DNA of 64,000 bases from Glossina fuscipes (taxonomy: Eukaryota; Arthropoda; Insecta; Diptera; Glossinidae). Shown here one piece after another: positions 25,116 to 38,070 of this stretch. The position numbers were made by a program, and so were the translations under genes. The stretch is taken from the NCBI RefSeq assembly GCF_014805625.2, contig NW_023998421.1, positions 7,786,238-7,850,237 of the forward strand, in the 5' to 3' direction. The notes below the pieces were generated by a model. That model had not been told where the DNA came from and did not search any database. It saw only the letters and a list, made by a program, of their open reading frames with translations. The stretch's first letter is position 1; every line of letters starts with the position of its first letter.

Positions 25116-26889
25116 CTCGGCCATTCACTATTGGATAGACATGCTTGTTGTGTGATTGTTATTAAATATTTATTTATCATATCTATGCTTTAATTTATCC
25201 CCTTTTTAAAGATTATTTAAAAAAAAAAAAAAAATTCTTATTGTTAAAAGAATTCTGTAAAAAATAATTTCATTTATATATATTAATAGGCATGAGTGTA
25301 TGCTCAATAAAAATGCAAAAGCATCAGCATAATTTCATATTTCCTGCATTATCCGAAAATTAGTTCAACAATTGTGATAACTTATTACGAAATAAAAAAA
25401 AATTAAAAGAAAAAATATTAATTGTTTTGGATTTAATTTTTGCTTTTCTTTTATATTTTTATGGAGGAGATATTGAAAGCTAAAACAGATGTACATTACG
25501 GTACCAGAGTTACAGTAATGAAAAAAAAAATGTAGTTTACGATTGCAGATGAATTCAGTACCCGACAAAAGTTGAGCAAATCGTTCAGTAACGTGCATAA
25601 AACTATCAAGCGAAAAATATTTAAATATTACGCTGAGTTTATTGACTTCTTTCAATTACCCCAAATGGGATTGGCCTTCGGACGCATTCTGCGCATTATT
25701 ATATGAAAAGTTCTCTCTACCTACTCTTTATAGCAAGTCTCTGAACCATAAAAATTTTTAATTTTTGTTTTGAAAGTGCAAAACTACTTTTCTAAAATAT
25801 TGTTCTCCACACCCATACACTTTCGCCTTTAAAGCGCAACAAGCTTGTATCTACGGTTTTCTCTGTGTCCAAAAGCCTGCAATAAATTTTAGTATTTATT
25901 TTTTTGGCAGCTCTACACACAATGGATCTCGTTCCCCGTCAATGCAACCCTACAATATTTAATGTGACTTGACATTTCAAGGCTATAAGGAACTTAAGTA
26001 GAAGCTTATACACTTACTGTGTAATTTCCATGGTATGCCGCATCTATGATGAAATAGTATCAAGCAAAAACGTGTCCACGCAATGTTCCTAAGCTTTAAG
26101 ATACAAAATTACTAACCATAGCACGGAGAAGTAAACTCACTTTGTGGGAATTTAAGCGAGTCACTGAGGCTGATACAGTAGTGTATACCTCGAAATTCTA
26201 GCAGGGTTCTTTGACAATATTTAAGAATTGTATTCGCAACATTTACCGACAATTTTTTTGCACACTACTGTTCTTGTACTTAAGAAATCACCAAAAATTC
26301 AAAAAGGAATATCACATCAAAGAAGAAAAATTAATTCAATTGATAAATGCGAATATCCATGAATCCATTTACGAATTTTCTTCATTCTTAAAATATTTAA
26401 AAATACTTTATACCAAAAAAAAAAATATAGAAGAAAACAGTCTAATAATTGTAGAGTAGGAAAAATCTATATTTAGATATATATTAATAATCATGGAATT
26501 TCCGGTTTTTCTCTTTTCCGATATCATTTTAACATTTTGTCTTTTATAGCTTTGTTCATTTGTACATATTGCCGCTCGGTTTGTATGGCTCATGTATTAT
26601 CAACAGACCAAAATATGGCCCGAAATTTCAATCATTTTGACCTGCTTTTCGTGCACACATTACAGATCTGAAACTTTAGAATAGAAAAATAATCCAAAAG
26701 AAACCTAAAAAAATTGGAAATTGTCCTTTTGCACCCATAGTTCGCTTACACGAACGGATATATCAAAAATTTGTTTTCAAAGCGGCTTTTGTTCCTTTTT
26801 ACGCTCTCAGCCTGAATGTTTGTTCACTATGTAGACAAATCTTGAGTATCGTAGCTAGATTCATACACTCGACATCACTTATGCTGCAA

Positions 26890-27175
26890 TGGTGTAGTAA
26901 GTTTGTGCGAATACATGCAGCGCCACGTTTTAAGGCAGATCCATCGTTTATGATACCGATTAATTCGGAAGCAAATACTGATTGGATATGAGAGTATCCG
27001 TCCGTCCTGTTGTCTTTTGTTCAACCTACAGGCCACAATTTTTGAAATATTTTAATAAAATTCCGCACTGATGTCTCCTTCTTGTCCAACGACGAACGCT
27101 ATTGAAAATCCGTTACATGAATAACTATAGGGAAATGTTGGGTATTTAATAACACGCCCGAGCCTGCTATTGCGT
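26890..27175 (+). repeat. TATACCC interspersed repeat, full-span copy
   Basis: It starts GGTGTAGTAAGTTTGTGCGA, runs through TCCGTCCGTCCTGTTG, GTTCAACCTACAGGCCACAA and CGACGAACGCTATTGAAAAT, and ends TTGGGTATTTAATAACACGC. Confidence 0.65.
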
Positions 27176-28375
27176 TTTTAATTATTTTGTAAATAATTTT
27201 CTATAAAAAGTTCTTCTAAGGTTATATATAAACATTGCTTTACGCTATTCACAAACCGGTGAGTGCTACAACTCTAACTTCACCAATTTTAGTGTTAGCA
27301 CAAAAAAAAAAAATAAACGAATTTTATCTAACAATATAATGCGTAAAGGGAAAGAATTTATTTTAATTTATTTATTTATTTCTATGTTTAATTTCTTTAT
27401 TTTTTAATTTTCATATAAACCCTCGTAGTCTCGGAATAAAAATTTTATATGAAATTCGCTGTAAACAACTGTTTGCCGCGTATGCATAAATCGTAAAATA
27501 AATTCAAATGAACGGCAATCTTGTTCAGTTAAGCGCCCGTGCTTTAAAAATGTTCGCATAGAAATTATGCAAAATCTTGACGGCCACTTTTTCCTTATGT
27601 TAGGATAAAAGAAAAGTTTCGTTGCATTTAAAAGAAAAAAAAAACGCTTAAGGCCATTGAAAAATTACCTACCGATTGATATAACTGCTATGAAGCAAAG
27701 CTTTCAGCAAACTGTTCTTTAAAATACTTTCCGAGAAAAGTAAAATTTGTTAATCTGATCGATGTCCAAAGATTTCCTGAGACAATTTATTAAGTTTGGT
27801 ATTACCGTTGCCAGGTCCTGACGTTTACAGCAAGCGACTTTAAGTTTTTAAAAAAATCCATTTGTTTTATAAACCACACTTTGAATAATCAGGGATGTCA
27901 TATAAAGGCAACTGTGAAGCTGCCAAAATTTTTAGCAATATACGAGCAATTGAAACTTTTCGATTTCTCAAATCGGCCTATGGAAGCTACACTCCTACAA
28001 TGTTTTTCCTTTGCACCCGAATCTCTTACAAACTCTCTAAGTGGACACTTTGCAGATAAATACGTAGGATTTTTCCGATCAGTTAAACAATTTCCCTTAA
28101 TTATATTATAGTAGCTTCTTGATATTTTGGGAAATTACGTATTTTGTGCAGAATATATGATACGGACTAATGAGGCTTTAAAGCCCTTTGCACTTTTTTT
28201 GGTTGAAAAACGCAGAACTTCTTTAACTGAAGATGTAGGTATACTTAATAATCTTCTCAATGGTTATTATTATATATATATATTATTGTGGAAACCTTTT
28301 TTTTTTGTAGGCTGTTACAGTGACCCAACCTCTTAGTCGAATGCATTCTTGAGAGAAGTTGAACGTTGAACTCTT

Positions 28376-28620
28376 CTACAATTTCTTGGGGGATTGTACA
28401 ATAGTGTTCTTTTGCATCATTACCATGGAAATTTCCTTCCCACCTAATATAGGGGAAGGCAAAACTAAAACGTTGATATCTTGTGATTGTTCAGGTCGAA
28501 ATCCCTTGAAAATAAGGTTGACACCCTCCAACTGATACCTTATTATTTTGCAAAAAAGAAAATCATCGCATATAAAACTTTCATTTTTCCAATAAAGATA
28601 TAAATATATGCGCATAATAA
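28376..28620 (-). other. Possible decayed mobile-element segment
   Basis: The minus strand has a 79-codon frame containing LEGVNLIFKGFRPEQSQDIN and VLVLPSPILGGKEISMVM. Adjacent shifted frames also look coding (PQEIVEEFNVQLLSRMHSTK). No family is recognised. The frame change suggests a dead element rather than a host gene. Confidence 0.25.
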
Positions 28621-30030
28621 AGATATATCACAAGACGACTTAAAAACCGATTTTTCTATTTATAAATTATATATATATATGTACGTTTGACAATAGAGAA
28701 CTTTTTCTTATGCTTTCGGACTGCATGATCCGCAAATAGTTAAAATGAAATGAAAATACGAACAAATTGCTGAATATGAGCGTCTATTTGAAGCATTTCA
28801 TGAGGCATCTACGATAACATAGCCTTACGTACGCTTATTTCATTTCGTTGTCTATAATCCACGAGAATACTTTGACAGAAACAGCAATGACGCGCAATTA
28901 ACTTTAGCACAACAGCGTACAGAAAATCTAAAAATTAAAAAAAAAAAGAAAATATTTATATAAAAAAGAAGAGAAAAAGACAAAACGAAAATTCAAAAAT
29001 AAAGATCATCAAAAAATACACAGCACACAGAAAATTCAAGAAAAAAACGGACAAGCTGTTGAAAATATTTTTGCTTAGGTTTTATATGCATCGCGGCAAA
29101 ACAAATACATGTTGATGGTGGTCGACTTGTTCATTTGCCTTTCAATGACATATATGACTTACTTTGAAAATGCGATAGGCTTAGTTGTCCTTTCAATGAT
29201 ATAGCATATAATTTGAGAAGAGCTTGACTTCTTATCTACTTAATTCCACTCCTTCTCTGAAAAGAAAAATTACAGTTTCAGGAGTTTGTTAAATACTTGC
29301 AGTTACAATATCGATAGCCGTTACTAATGGACTATAACTAGAACAAATGATTGTTTAACCATCTGCCTAAGCGGTCTCCAACGCAACTATTGATGAATTA
29401 AAACGTTAAACGCAATCAGACAACAAAGTTTTCGCCATAACCTCAAAAAAGGGATAGAAATGCAAATACTTTCAGTAATGAGTGTAGGACTTCCAGTAGC
29501 TACAGTTCCGTACCTATTTTACCTATTGGTCAACTTTTCTATACAATTGACAAAATATATATTAACAGCCTTTCATTGAAGTGCACTCTAGCAAATGAGC
29601 TGGAAACCACTCAGCTTATATTAGTTAGAATGACTAACTAATTACTTATGACCTGGTTAGAGGATTTTTATTTCCAACTTGCTTTATGCAGTATATTCTT
29701 TATATTTTTATAGGAGAAGAAGGGATCCGTTGGCAATCACCAAAACTTCTTACATCAATCGAAGCGTCATAGCTTCGGACTATCTAGGAAGATCATAAGC
29801 AACTTTATTTGAATATTCAAAGCCAATTAAATTAAGCTTTGTTTTCTTTACCGCGCTCGTGTAGTTTTTATTACTCTATCTTATATATCAAAGTTTAGCA
29901 GTAAAGTATGGCAAGAGATTACAAGCAAAAACTTTCGGATCAATAGTTGATATGATTAATTATTGGGACTTTTTCTCAATGGCCTTGAACTCATTTGATC
30001 ATACGCGTTTTTTTTTAGCTTTATTTTCAT

Positions 30031-30290
30031 GTTAGGTAACATAAGAAGCCGACTAAGTAAGAGTCAACACTACCAAGTCAGAGTTCGCGAGTTGAAATCC
30101 CCGTGCACTACAGTTTATTTTATTCGCATTTAGGGCACAATAGGCTAAAGGTACTTACCGATTGGATACACACCCATTGGGCTGCGACCATCAAGTTTTT
30201 ATTTCTTTCATCACTTCTTTCTGAACGTCGCAATGTTACATATAGAGTTGAAAAAAAAAAACTATTTGAATTTTCCAACTGGTAAGACTT
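30031..30290 (+). mobile_element. tRNA-derived SINE, copy 1
   Basis: The head at 30031-30113 contains TAAGAGTCAACACTACCAAG and a B-box-like GAGTTGAAATCCCCG, then CGTGCACTAC. It aligns without gaps over about 50 bases with the 31.4-kb copy. The body at 30158-30245 contains ACACCCATTGGGCTGCGACC and CACTTCTTTCTGAACGTCGC followed by AATGTTACATATAGAG. It matches the body at 7625-7725 and that of the 34.5-kb copy. It ends in an A10 run at about 30251. The A box is poorly preserved. Confidence 0.7.
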
Positions 30291-30957
30291 GTTCGAAGGA
30301 GCAGATCAGTTGACGATGTTCATAAAAGTAGTAGAGAGACAGTGTTAACTCACAAAAGGGGAGCAAAATTCTTTTTTTTAAAACTTATTTTGTGAGAAAG
30401 GAAGAGCACAGCAAACATATATTTTGGTACAAACATTGGCTGGAAGGTCTTCCGCTCTTACGGGTAATGTTTATCAAAATGTCCGGCTTCATGATTCTTA
30501 AATCTAATACTCAAACTTGATTTATGTAAAAATGCTCCAATTTAGTTAAATACATTTTGATAAGCAGTACATTGTTAGTCCATTTCAAGTCCCCATTTTC
30601 CAGGGAAGAAAAATGTACTTAAACGAAGCAACACAGGCATGAGACAAACTGAATATAATTACGATTTGCTTTTCTTTTTTTTTGGTCTTCATTCGACATA
30701 AACTTAATGAGCGAGTGATCTTGCCGAGCAGCACACAACAGCTATTTTTATAAAAGAAAACAAAAAAAAACAGACGTCTGTACACTGAGAAAAAAAGTAA
30801 AAAGCATTAAATATAAAATTTTTCACACGATTTAAAAACAATTTTGAAAATTCTCTCTCTCTCTCTCTTTCTGTCTATTTCTCATCTTCTATATGCACAG
30901 TGTTTTTACTCAGTTCATTTATTTATCATCATGCACCACTTTTAAGATAGAAAACTT

Positions 30958-30976
30958 ATTATTATTATTATTATTT
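30958..30976. repeat. (ATT)n microsatellite
   Basis: Six ATT units. Confidence 0.85.
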
Positions 30977-31126
30977 TAATTTTAGACTAATGAATTGAAT
31001 TCTTAGACTAAAAAAAAAGACATTGAGCACTAGCAACACAGGCTATCGGCTTAAATTGAAAAATTACAGAGAAGAACATCGATCAGAAGTAACAGCAAAG
31101 TTCAAAACAAACAGCCCACACAATAT

Positions 31127-31315
31127 TTTTTATACCCTAGATAGATATAACAAATTTGTGCAGATGTGTGCAACACCCAAAAGAGGCAGAGATAGACCCA
31201 ACTTTTACTACACCAAACTTGTCTGCCCGTCTTGTTTACACTGATATGTTTTGGCCAAAGAGAAAACGCTGATTTTTGGATTGGACCACTTCCCATATAG
31301 CGCCTAACACCTCTT
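31127..31315 (+). repeat. TATACCC interspersed repeat, shortened copy
   Basis: It starts TTTTTATACCCTAGATAG, then CAAATTTGTGCAGATGTGTG, CAACACCCAAAAGAGGCAGA, ACACTGATATGTTTTGGCCA and GGACCACTTCCCATATAGCG. The GTTCAACCTACAGG segment is missing. It lies just upstream of SINE copy 2. Confidence 0.6.
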
Positions 31316-31390
31316 TTTACTTGTTAGATTGAAAGTACTATTAAGCGAACGGCGTCGAGGCAATTATATAAATAGCTATTAAAATATATA

Positions 31391-31480
31391 ATCTACCGCA
31401 CCGAGATTCGATCCCGCGAATATCAATTGTGCAGTCGCGATTCTTATCTTTCGCTTTTGCACGCTATCGGAGCACGATTA
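31391..31480 (-). mobile_element. tRNA-derived SINE head, copy 2
   Basis: Read on the minus strand: a degenerate A box (GATAGCGTGCAAAAGCG), TAAGAATCGCGACTGCACAA, then a good B box GGGATCGAATCTC and CGGTGCGGTAG. It aligns with the heads of copies 1 and 3. The body downstream is not clearly recognisable, so this is probably a truncated copy. It could instead be an isolated tRNA pseudogene, but the shared head with copies 1 and 3 favours a SINE. Confidence 0.65.
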
Positions 31481-32704
31481 TCTAAACAGTTATTTCTCTA
31501 AGTGTAATATTGCATGCGATTGCAGTGAATTAACATTTCAGGTATAAATACATACGTACACGTGAACATCCCTATATATCACATAATCCAACCGTAAACA
31601 TTTGATAATAATAACAACGAGTTGTACCTTCATTAAAAATTTTTTAGAAAGAACAAAAACAAATATCTGTCTGTGTTGTGATATTTGCTTTCTTTCTTGC
31701 ATTTTTGTTTTTTCCTTTTAATTTCACAACAGCCGTGAGTGTCCATCAAATTTATACATGTAAGGATGTGTTTTTTTTTTCGTTTTTCTTCGCTACGATA
31801 TATACATGTAATTAATTTTGTTGGTCTGCAACTATAGAATATCGAAAAAGAATCGGATTAATTATTATTTGCTCGGTATTCTAAAAAGTTTGCAACGCTT
31901 TGAATTTGTGCAACAAAATACAATTTAGAAAAAATTCAAAAAAAAGAGCTGAATGACTTTCTATAAAAAGATAAAGAAAATTAAATTCGCTTGTAAAGCT
32001 GATCGAAAAGGTTTTTTCCCTTGAACTTTGTCGGAAAACAAGAATCGCTACATTTCCTATCAATACCTGATAAAGGCTTTAGTTTTTGCTGCTGAATGTA
32101 GTTTCTGCTCATAGTTGCAGTAATTGCAGTATGCTCCCTACCTTCATTTAGTGTAACTATCAAAAAACCAAAAATAGCGAAGACGACGTAAAACCAAGAA
32201 CTATCTAATGAGTTTCCTTTTTATCTCCCCGTGCTTGTATATCTTAAAAAATGTAGAAATGATTTTCGTTTGCTGTTATTTTCGAAATAAATAGTTGCTA
32301 AGCACTTTTTTGTTTATTATATTTACAACGTATGTCAAAGGAAAATTAAAATATTCCGAGCAAATTCAGGCGATATAAGCTGGATTTGGAAAAAAGAAAG
32401 TTACGTAGGGATTACCCGGTAAGAAAGGAGAAAATGGAAAGAGATTTCTACGAATTCTTGATAACCAGTGAGTAACGTGTTGGTCGTTACGAGCATGCCT
32501 TAATCTTCGGTTTTTGACTTTTTTTTTAACACTAACGATATTTCCAGTTCTTAAACAGTAATTTATTTAAATAAAACCCAAGCAGAGACAGATTAGCGTT
32601 TCGGCTTTCAAACTGAAGATCTCGAGTTGGTTCATAGATGTAATTTGCCTAAGTTGCACGACTGCAATTCGTCATTCAATAGCAAAAAAAAAATGCATAC
32701 TTTA

Positions 32705-32990
32705 CCAACAACTGTAAGCTTTTTAGTCACTGCTGATATTGGTAGCTCTCACTTGGGAAATGCTAGCCCATCGTAGCTTGCTAACAAATTTCGAATTTTT
32801 CCAATTTTTTATGTTTGCATGAATAAGACACATGCAAGCATGCTGAACAGCGCTTCACCTTTTATGCAAATTTACGAAAAGTTGGCCTTAAAGGAGCTAC
32901 AGCCTTTTTCCTGCCATGGCATCCACAAATTGAAGGACAGGTTGGGAACATGTACAGCTGACGATGGCTAGTACTTCGAATAAAATATTT
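32705..32990 (+). pseudogene. Decayed mariner-like transposase relic (C-terminus)
   Basis: Fragments in shifting frames read WEMLAHRSLLTNFEFFQ, then HAEQRFTFYANLRK, then FSCHGIHKLKDRLGTCTADD followed by G, stop, YFE, stop. The order matches the mariner C-terminus (WEVLxHPxYSPDLAPSD, AEQRF, GIHKLPxRWxKC, SDGxYFE). The YFE-stop at about 32982 marks the end of the original frame. No inverted repeat was recognised. Confidence 0.75.
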
Positions 32991-34484
32991 TTCATCACTT
33001 TCATACAATAGACAACTATTTCCTAAAAAAAAAATCCGATTTCATATTTACACACTTACTATTTTCAGATAGGAGAGTACTTGTACGCTACGGGCTTTCT
33101 TATAAAATTGTAAACACACATCGCTATTGGGGAAGACATTTACCTTTTGAGATAGTGTTTTCTTATGGCAATTCAATTAGGTCTGAGTCAAAACTTCGCT
33201 TAGTGTCCTCCCCAGATATTGGTGAAATTTTGAAAGCCAACGCATTCTAAGCGTATGCATAGAATGCAGCGGTTTAATGCGATTTCTGCGATGCTAAGAA
33301 CTGCGGGCGGATAAAAAATCACAAAATCATGAAATATATTAGCTTTGGCAGAAGTGTGATGGCTAGCTTTGAGCTTAGTAAGGGATAAGCATTACTCATC
33401 CTTGAAGACACAAAGGGAGAATTAATTGATAAATACACTCGAGGCACTGAATACCCATAGTTCGCCAAACACAGCTAATAGTTCTTTCCTCTTTTTTTTT
33501 TTGCAAAAAAAGAAAAAAAGAACAAGAAAAAAAAAAAAATTTTTTCCTAACATCCATTTCGATCTATTTCAATTTTTTAATGAAGTCATAGGAGAATATG
33601 CAACATCTCAATAATCAATTATTTACACCCGTTTCCCCATAAATTTGTTGAAAAACATAAACACATGACAACATAAATTAACCACAAAATGCTTTAAAGT
33701 GCATTAAACACTCTTTACGTCTAGATATATGCTTTTAAGAAGTAGACAAAACGAAGAGCTCGAAGATTACAACAAAAAGTCCAACGTTACACACCATTAG
33801 TAAATCACCCATAAAAGACATAATTAACACTCTGCAAAATGTGTGTTAGAAGAATAACAATCTTCTCCAAAGTAAACACAGACACCTTAGCAAAACTCTA
33901 TCATATATATACACACATACAACATACATACTTAGAAACACAGAAAAAAAAAAAAAAGGATTGAAAAAACAAAAACTTCCATATAACATTTATTTATACT
34001 GACTTAATGCCTGATCAATTGGCACATGTTCAATGGGCCAAACAAAACTATGGGAGTAAAAAAAAAGAAAAATTTTTTTACATTCTGTGACAGCACATAT
34101 GGCTGATAATAATAAAAACATCTGCAAGAATAAGAAAACTGACCTTACCGAACCAAATCAAAATAATAATTGGTTGAAGTGCTCAAACAACATCACAGCA
34201 TAAGAAATCATAATCACAGAAGCAAGATACATATATGGACGAATACACTTAACCCTCGGTGTACACAGTGCTTGCTCTTTACAATTTCAATCTATTAAGT
34301 CAGGCAAACAAGTTTTTGCAGATAAAAAGCGAAATTCACCTCTCATCCCTCAGTGGAACTTCGCCAATTCTAGAGATTAATTTAAATCCTTCTTCATTAG
34401 TTGTTTCCCGGAGATTGTGTGAAAAGTCTGCTACGTTGTCGTTGATGAAGGAAGAAAGGATCACTTAATTTCTGGTAAAAAAAA

Positions 34485-34740
34485 AGTCATTTTTCTTCTC
34501 GTTTCGTATGACAAATCACTCAGGACCTATCCAATGTATGTGTAACGCCGTGACGGTGAGAACGAAACAGGGAAAGAGAAAGGGAGTAGGATTGGCCGCA
34601 GCCGTGTGTCTGTGGGCCCAATCGATAATGAACGCTTCGGCCCACAGCTACGGACGAATGTCTTCAAACCGATCTGAGATCTTAAACCCCGAACACCAAG
34701 TTAGTAGTCACGACTCATAACTACTCGGCTACGCAGCAGC
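34485..34740 (-). mobile_element. tRNA-derived SINE, copy 3 (most complete)
   Basis: Read on the minus strand: an A box TAGCCGAGTAG (plus 34721-34731), TATGAGTCGTGACTACTAAC, a B box GGGGTTTAAGATC (about 34679-34690), then a body with CGATTGGGCCCACAGACACA, CGGCTGCGGCCAATCC and CACCGTCACGGCGTTACACA. It ends in a T10 run at about 34485. The body matches copy 1 and the 7.6-kb fragment. GC content is clearly above its surroundings. An 8-bp inverted repeat (TGTGGGCC/GGCCCACA) lies in the body. Confidence 0.72.
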
Positions 34741-37700
34741 AGAAAAGAAAATCAAAAGAATTAATTTATTGCGTGAAAGCATCTTAGAAGCTTTTTATTC
34801 CCTTGCCACAGAGTTCATCCGAACACATGTGCATGGTTCACATGCAAACACAAAGCAAACAACTGCTCAAGAACTTGGTTTGATTTAAAAAGAAAAATAT
34901 ATAGTAAAGCACCACCTAGCTTGCTTGGTTGGAATAGACCATTCTAAAATGTTTGGAAGAGCCACCCGCCATCAAGCCAGGTTTCCCTTTTTTTTTGCCT
35001 ACTTTGTCATCCTTTGCTTCTTTTTGTTTGCAAGCAAATATCGGAGACTTTAAATAGCGAAAAGGCGTGCAACTCAAAATTAACAAGAGATGTGAAGAGC
35101 TTGACGTCTCTTTCGCTTTCTCATATCGCAATACTTTATGAGTGCGTCTGTAAATTTTTTGTCGCTTGAAGTCCGTTCATCCATATCTCATTTTTTTTAA
35201 ATTTCACTCCTCCTCTTAGTCAATTGCCTATACTTTACCTGTGTCCCTATGTTCGACCATAGGGACATTGGTTAGTTCTGTTGCGGAAATTAAGTCGGAA
35301 AATTGAAAATTTTAAGCATTTTCGTAAAATGCTCAAAATCAAAGATGTGTGGAAAAGTCGCAAAACTCATAGTTGAACAACTAGATAATAAGAAGAACTG
35401 AAAGTGCTACGCCGGCTTGCCTGCCTTTTCATCATTAAGCAAAATGCTTTGTTTTCGTAGCTCTGCCTGCAATGATTTCTTGTAATAATTTGTAATAATT
35501 TCAGCTTAATATTGCCTTGGTGCAGTTTTAGTGCCAGCTTCCTATAATGGCTGCAACCGTATCGTTGATATTAATTGAATTGATGATGTATTTGGTGAGC
35601 GGGACAAATTCGTGCCACCATATGGTATATGACAAAATAAAAATTTTGTTACGTAAAAGTTTACTATATAACCCATATATGCAAAAACTCGGTTATATAA
35701 AATGTGTTTTTCTCACTGTACACGGTTGTAATAACCATTTCCACGAGTCTTGTTTGATTTTGGTTTTTATTATACTATGACCTTTTACCCACGAGTAAAT
35801 CGAATGATGGATGTATTCCACTGCGATATTGAACGCGTAATGCGAAAATAAATTGTTAGGAAAAACTCTTGCATTCTCATTAAAGTGAAAGAATCTTTGG
35901 TATGGTTTTGGATGCTTAAGAATCAAATATTTTCTTTGAATATGTTTATGTTCGCGTGTTTTTTGTTTACATTTCGTAGCGTCATATAGTAGTCAGAAGA
36001 CCAAAACAAAGCATTCGCATTGAGAAGAAATAGAAAAACCTCAATCTCACTGTTTTGGGAATGAATCCAGAAAACTTATTGGCACAACTCCATGATCATA
36101 AATTATGCAATCTCATATCGGCGGGTCTGGCAGCCAAACTGGCATTAGGCCTAGCACTCATTCTACACACAAACATAAATATTCATTCACATATATATAT
36201 ATATATGTATATGTGTGTGTATGTATTTGTTCAAAAAGAAATGGGGCGTGTTTTTTTTTTTTTTTTTTTTGCTTAATATATAACAAGCATTTATGCAAAA
36301 TTCTTCCACTCTTCTGGTACCGTTTAATAAAAAAAAAGGAAGTAAAAAAAGAAGAACGAAAAATCAAAAGATATGATAAATAATTAATTATAAAGTTTTT
36401 TTTTTTCTATTTTTATTTTTTATTAATTATTATGAAAAGGAAATATCATTTACTATGTATATTGTGATATTTTCTTTACCCCTTTCGCTTATCAAAGATT
36501 ATTGACACAATTTTCTTTTGAATCTTCCCTCGAACACATGTGCATTTAATTAGATTTAGAGGAAGGAGTTCAATGTTTTATTTACCTACAAAACTAAAAA
36601 AATATAAATAAAACCAAAAAAAAAATTTCAGATCTGCGTCGACAAAGCATTAGTAGATCTCTTGGGCAAAAGTGTAGCGGTAGGAGCGGTAGGGCGAGAA
36701 AGATAAATAAAACACATTCATTCACACACTTTGTTCTTTTGCCAAAATTCAATAAGTTATCGTACAAATAGAATTTATATTACGTAACTGGTTTAATGGG
36801 TTCATTGGTTGATTTTGAAATGGTTTTTGTTGTCTTTTATTTATTTTTTTTTTCATTTTGGGTCTTCACTTAAAGAACGCTAAGCTGAATTGAAATCAAG
36901 AGAAATTGCATTCACCTGAGGCGAAATTGTTTTATGTACTCAAGACGTAAACGTTTAGAAAAAGAAAATTTTTAATAAATTACGTTATAAATTTCACTCT
37001 CACCATCACACTGCACACGATATGTGAATGCAAATAAATAGAAATTGTACATTAAGAAACAAACGAGGAATACGTCTTTAATTCACAATATTTTAAAGCA
37101 TAACTTCAAGTGTTGACGCCAACACGTCGCAGGTCGTGTAATTACAAACCGAAGCGAACAAATTTTTACATTATTTTTGATCATTTTCAGGCTTGACATT
37201 AATATGATCATATGGACATGTGGACATATGGACATGTTTGATATTAACTTTAGCGCTCTAAAAAGATGGCATTAACTTAAATTTGACCTGATTATATTCC
37301 AAAATTATTGATGATTGAATCTTAATTTATTCGAAAAGAGTAATGAGGCGCCAAGGGTATCTCTGAATAATTTTATAAATACGTTTTTATCGAGTAAGTA
37401 AATCTGAAATTTGAATTTTGCCATAGATGGCCGTAGCTGTTCCTTTTTAGTGTAGGTTGCTTGTTCTTGTTCCTTTTCGGTATATATAGTTACTGTCAAA
37501 AAGCATCATTGACGCCAAGTCCTTATAGACGTTTCATAAAGATTTTACAACTTGTAACAAGACAAGCTGCATACAACACAACATAGTTGAAGAAAACGGC
37601 GTTCGCTCATTGTTTTCCGATGCAAAGTGAAGTTATTTTCGCATCGCATGATCGCTAAGGATGGAAAGTGAGTTTATTTTAAAAATCCCTGGCACAAAAA

Positions 37701-37849
37701 ATTATCTATGTCGACCGCAAAACTGAACAACGAATTGGCTGTGGTAAATTAAACTCTTTATACCACCTCAGTAAACAGTTTGAATATTTCATTGTTCAAA
37801 AAATGACTTTATATTGAAAAAAGAAAAAAACAATACAAAAAAAGATACT
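34741..37849. other. Gene-free, intron-like stretch
   Basis: A plus-strand frame at 36055-36180 (NPENLLAQLHDHKLCNLISA then GLAAKLALGLALILHT) looks slightly protein-like but runs straight into a TA/TG microsatellite at 36188-36216 and a T18 run. I do not call it a gene. The rest shows nothing. Confidence 0.5.
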
Positions 37850-38070
37850 TCATTACGTGTCATCCGTCCATGGATCCGTCCGTATTACGAAACCGGTTTG
37901 CGACATGTTGGTTAGCATTCAACCGGAAAGTGCTAGTTTTTGCGGTTTAGAGCTCGAACCCATCCGATTGTCAATTGTTTCCGTGAATGGGCGACGCAAG
38001 TGTTGGTTCGTGCAAAGATCTAAAAGAAACAATTCGCTGAATAGGTGAAAAGTGTCGGATAGGTGCTAAA
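37850..38070 (+). other. GC-richer patch, possible promoter or exon
   Basis: A 63-codon frame without stops (37857-38048, starting at GTG) and motifs such as GGGCGACGCAAGTGTTGGTT stand out from AT-rich surroundings. It may be a first exon upstream of the candidate exon at 38626. No protein family is recognised. Confidence 0.25.

Larger units (their letters stand above)
25116..30030. other. Gene-free, intron-like stretch
   Basis: Apart from the listed repeat at 26.9-27.2 kb and the possible element at 28.4 kb, two plus-strand frames of 76 and 69 codons (27881-28111 and 28127-28336) are visible. They have no recognisable motif and are probably chance. Confidence 0.5.

Noticed and set aside
36055..36276. 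Frame beginning MGMNPENLLAQLHDHK
   Set aside because: It runs into a TA/TG microsatellite and a T18 tract, has no splice donor where the sequence stops looking coding, and matches no family.
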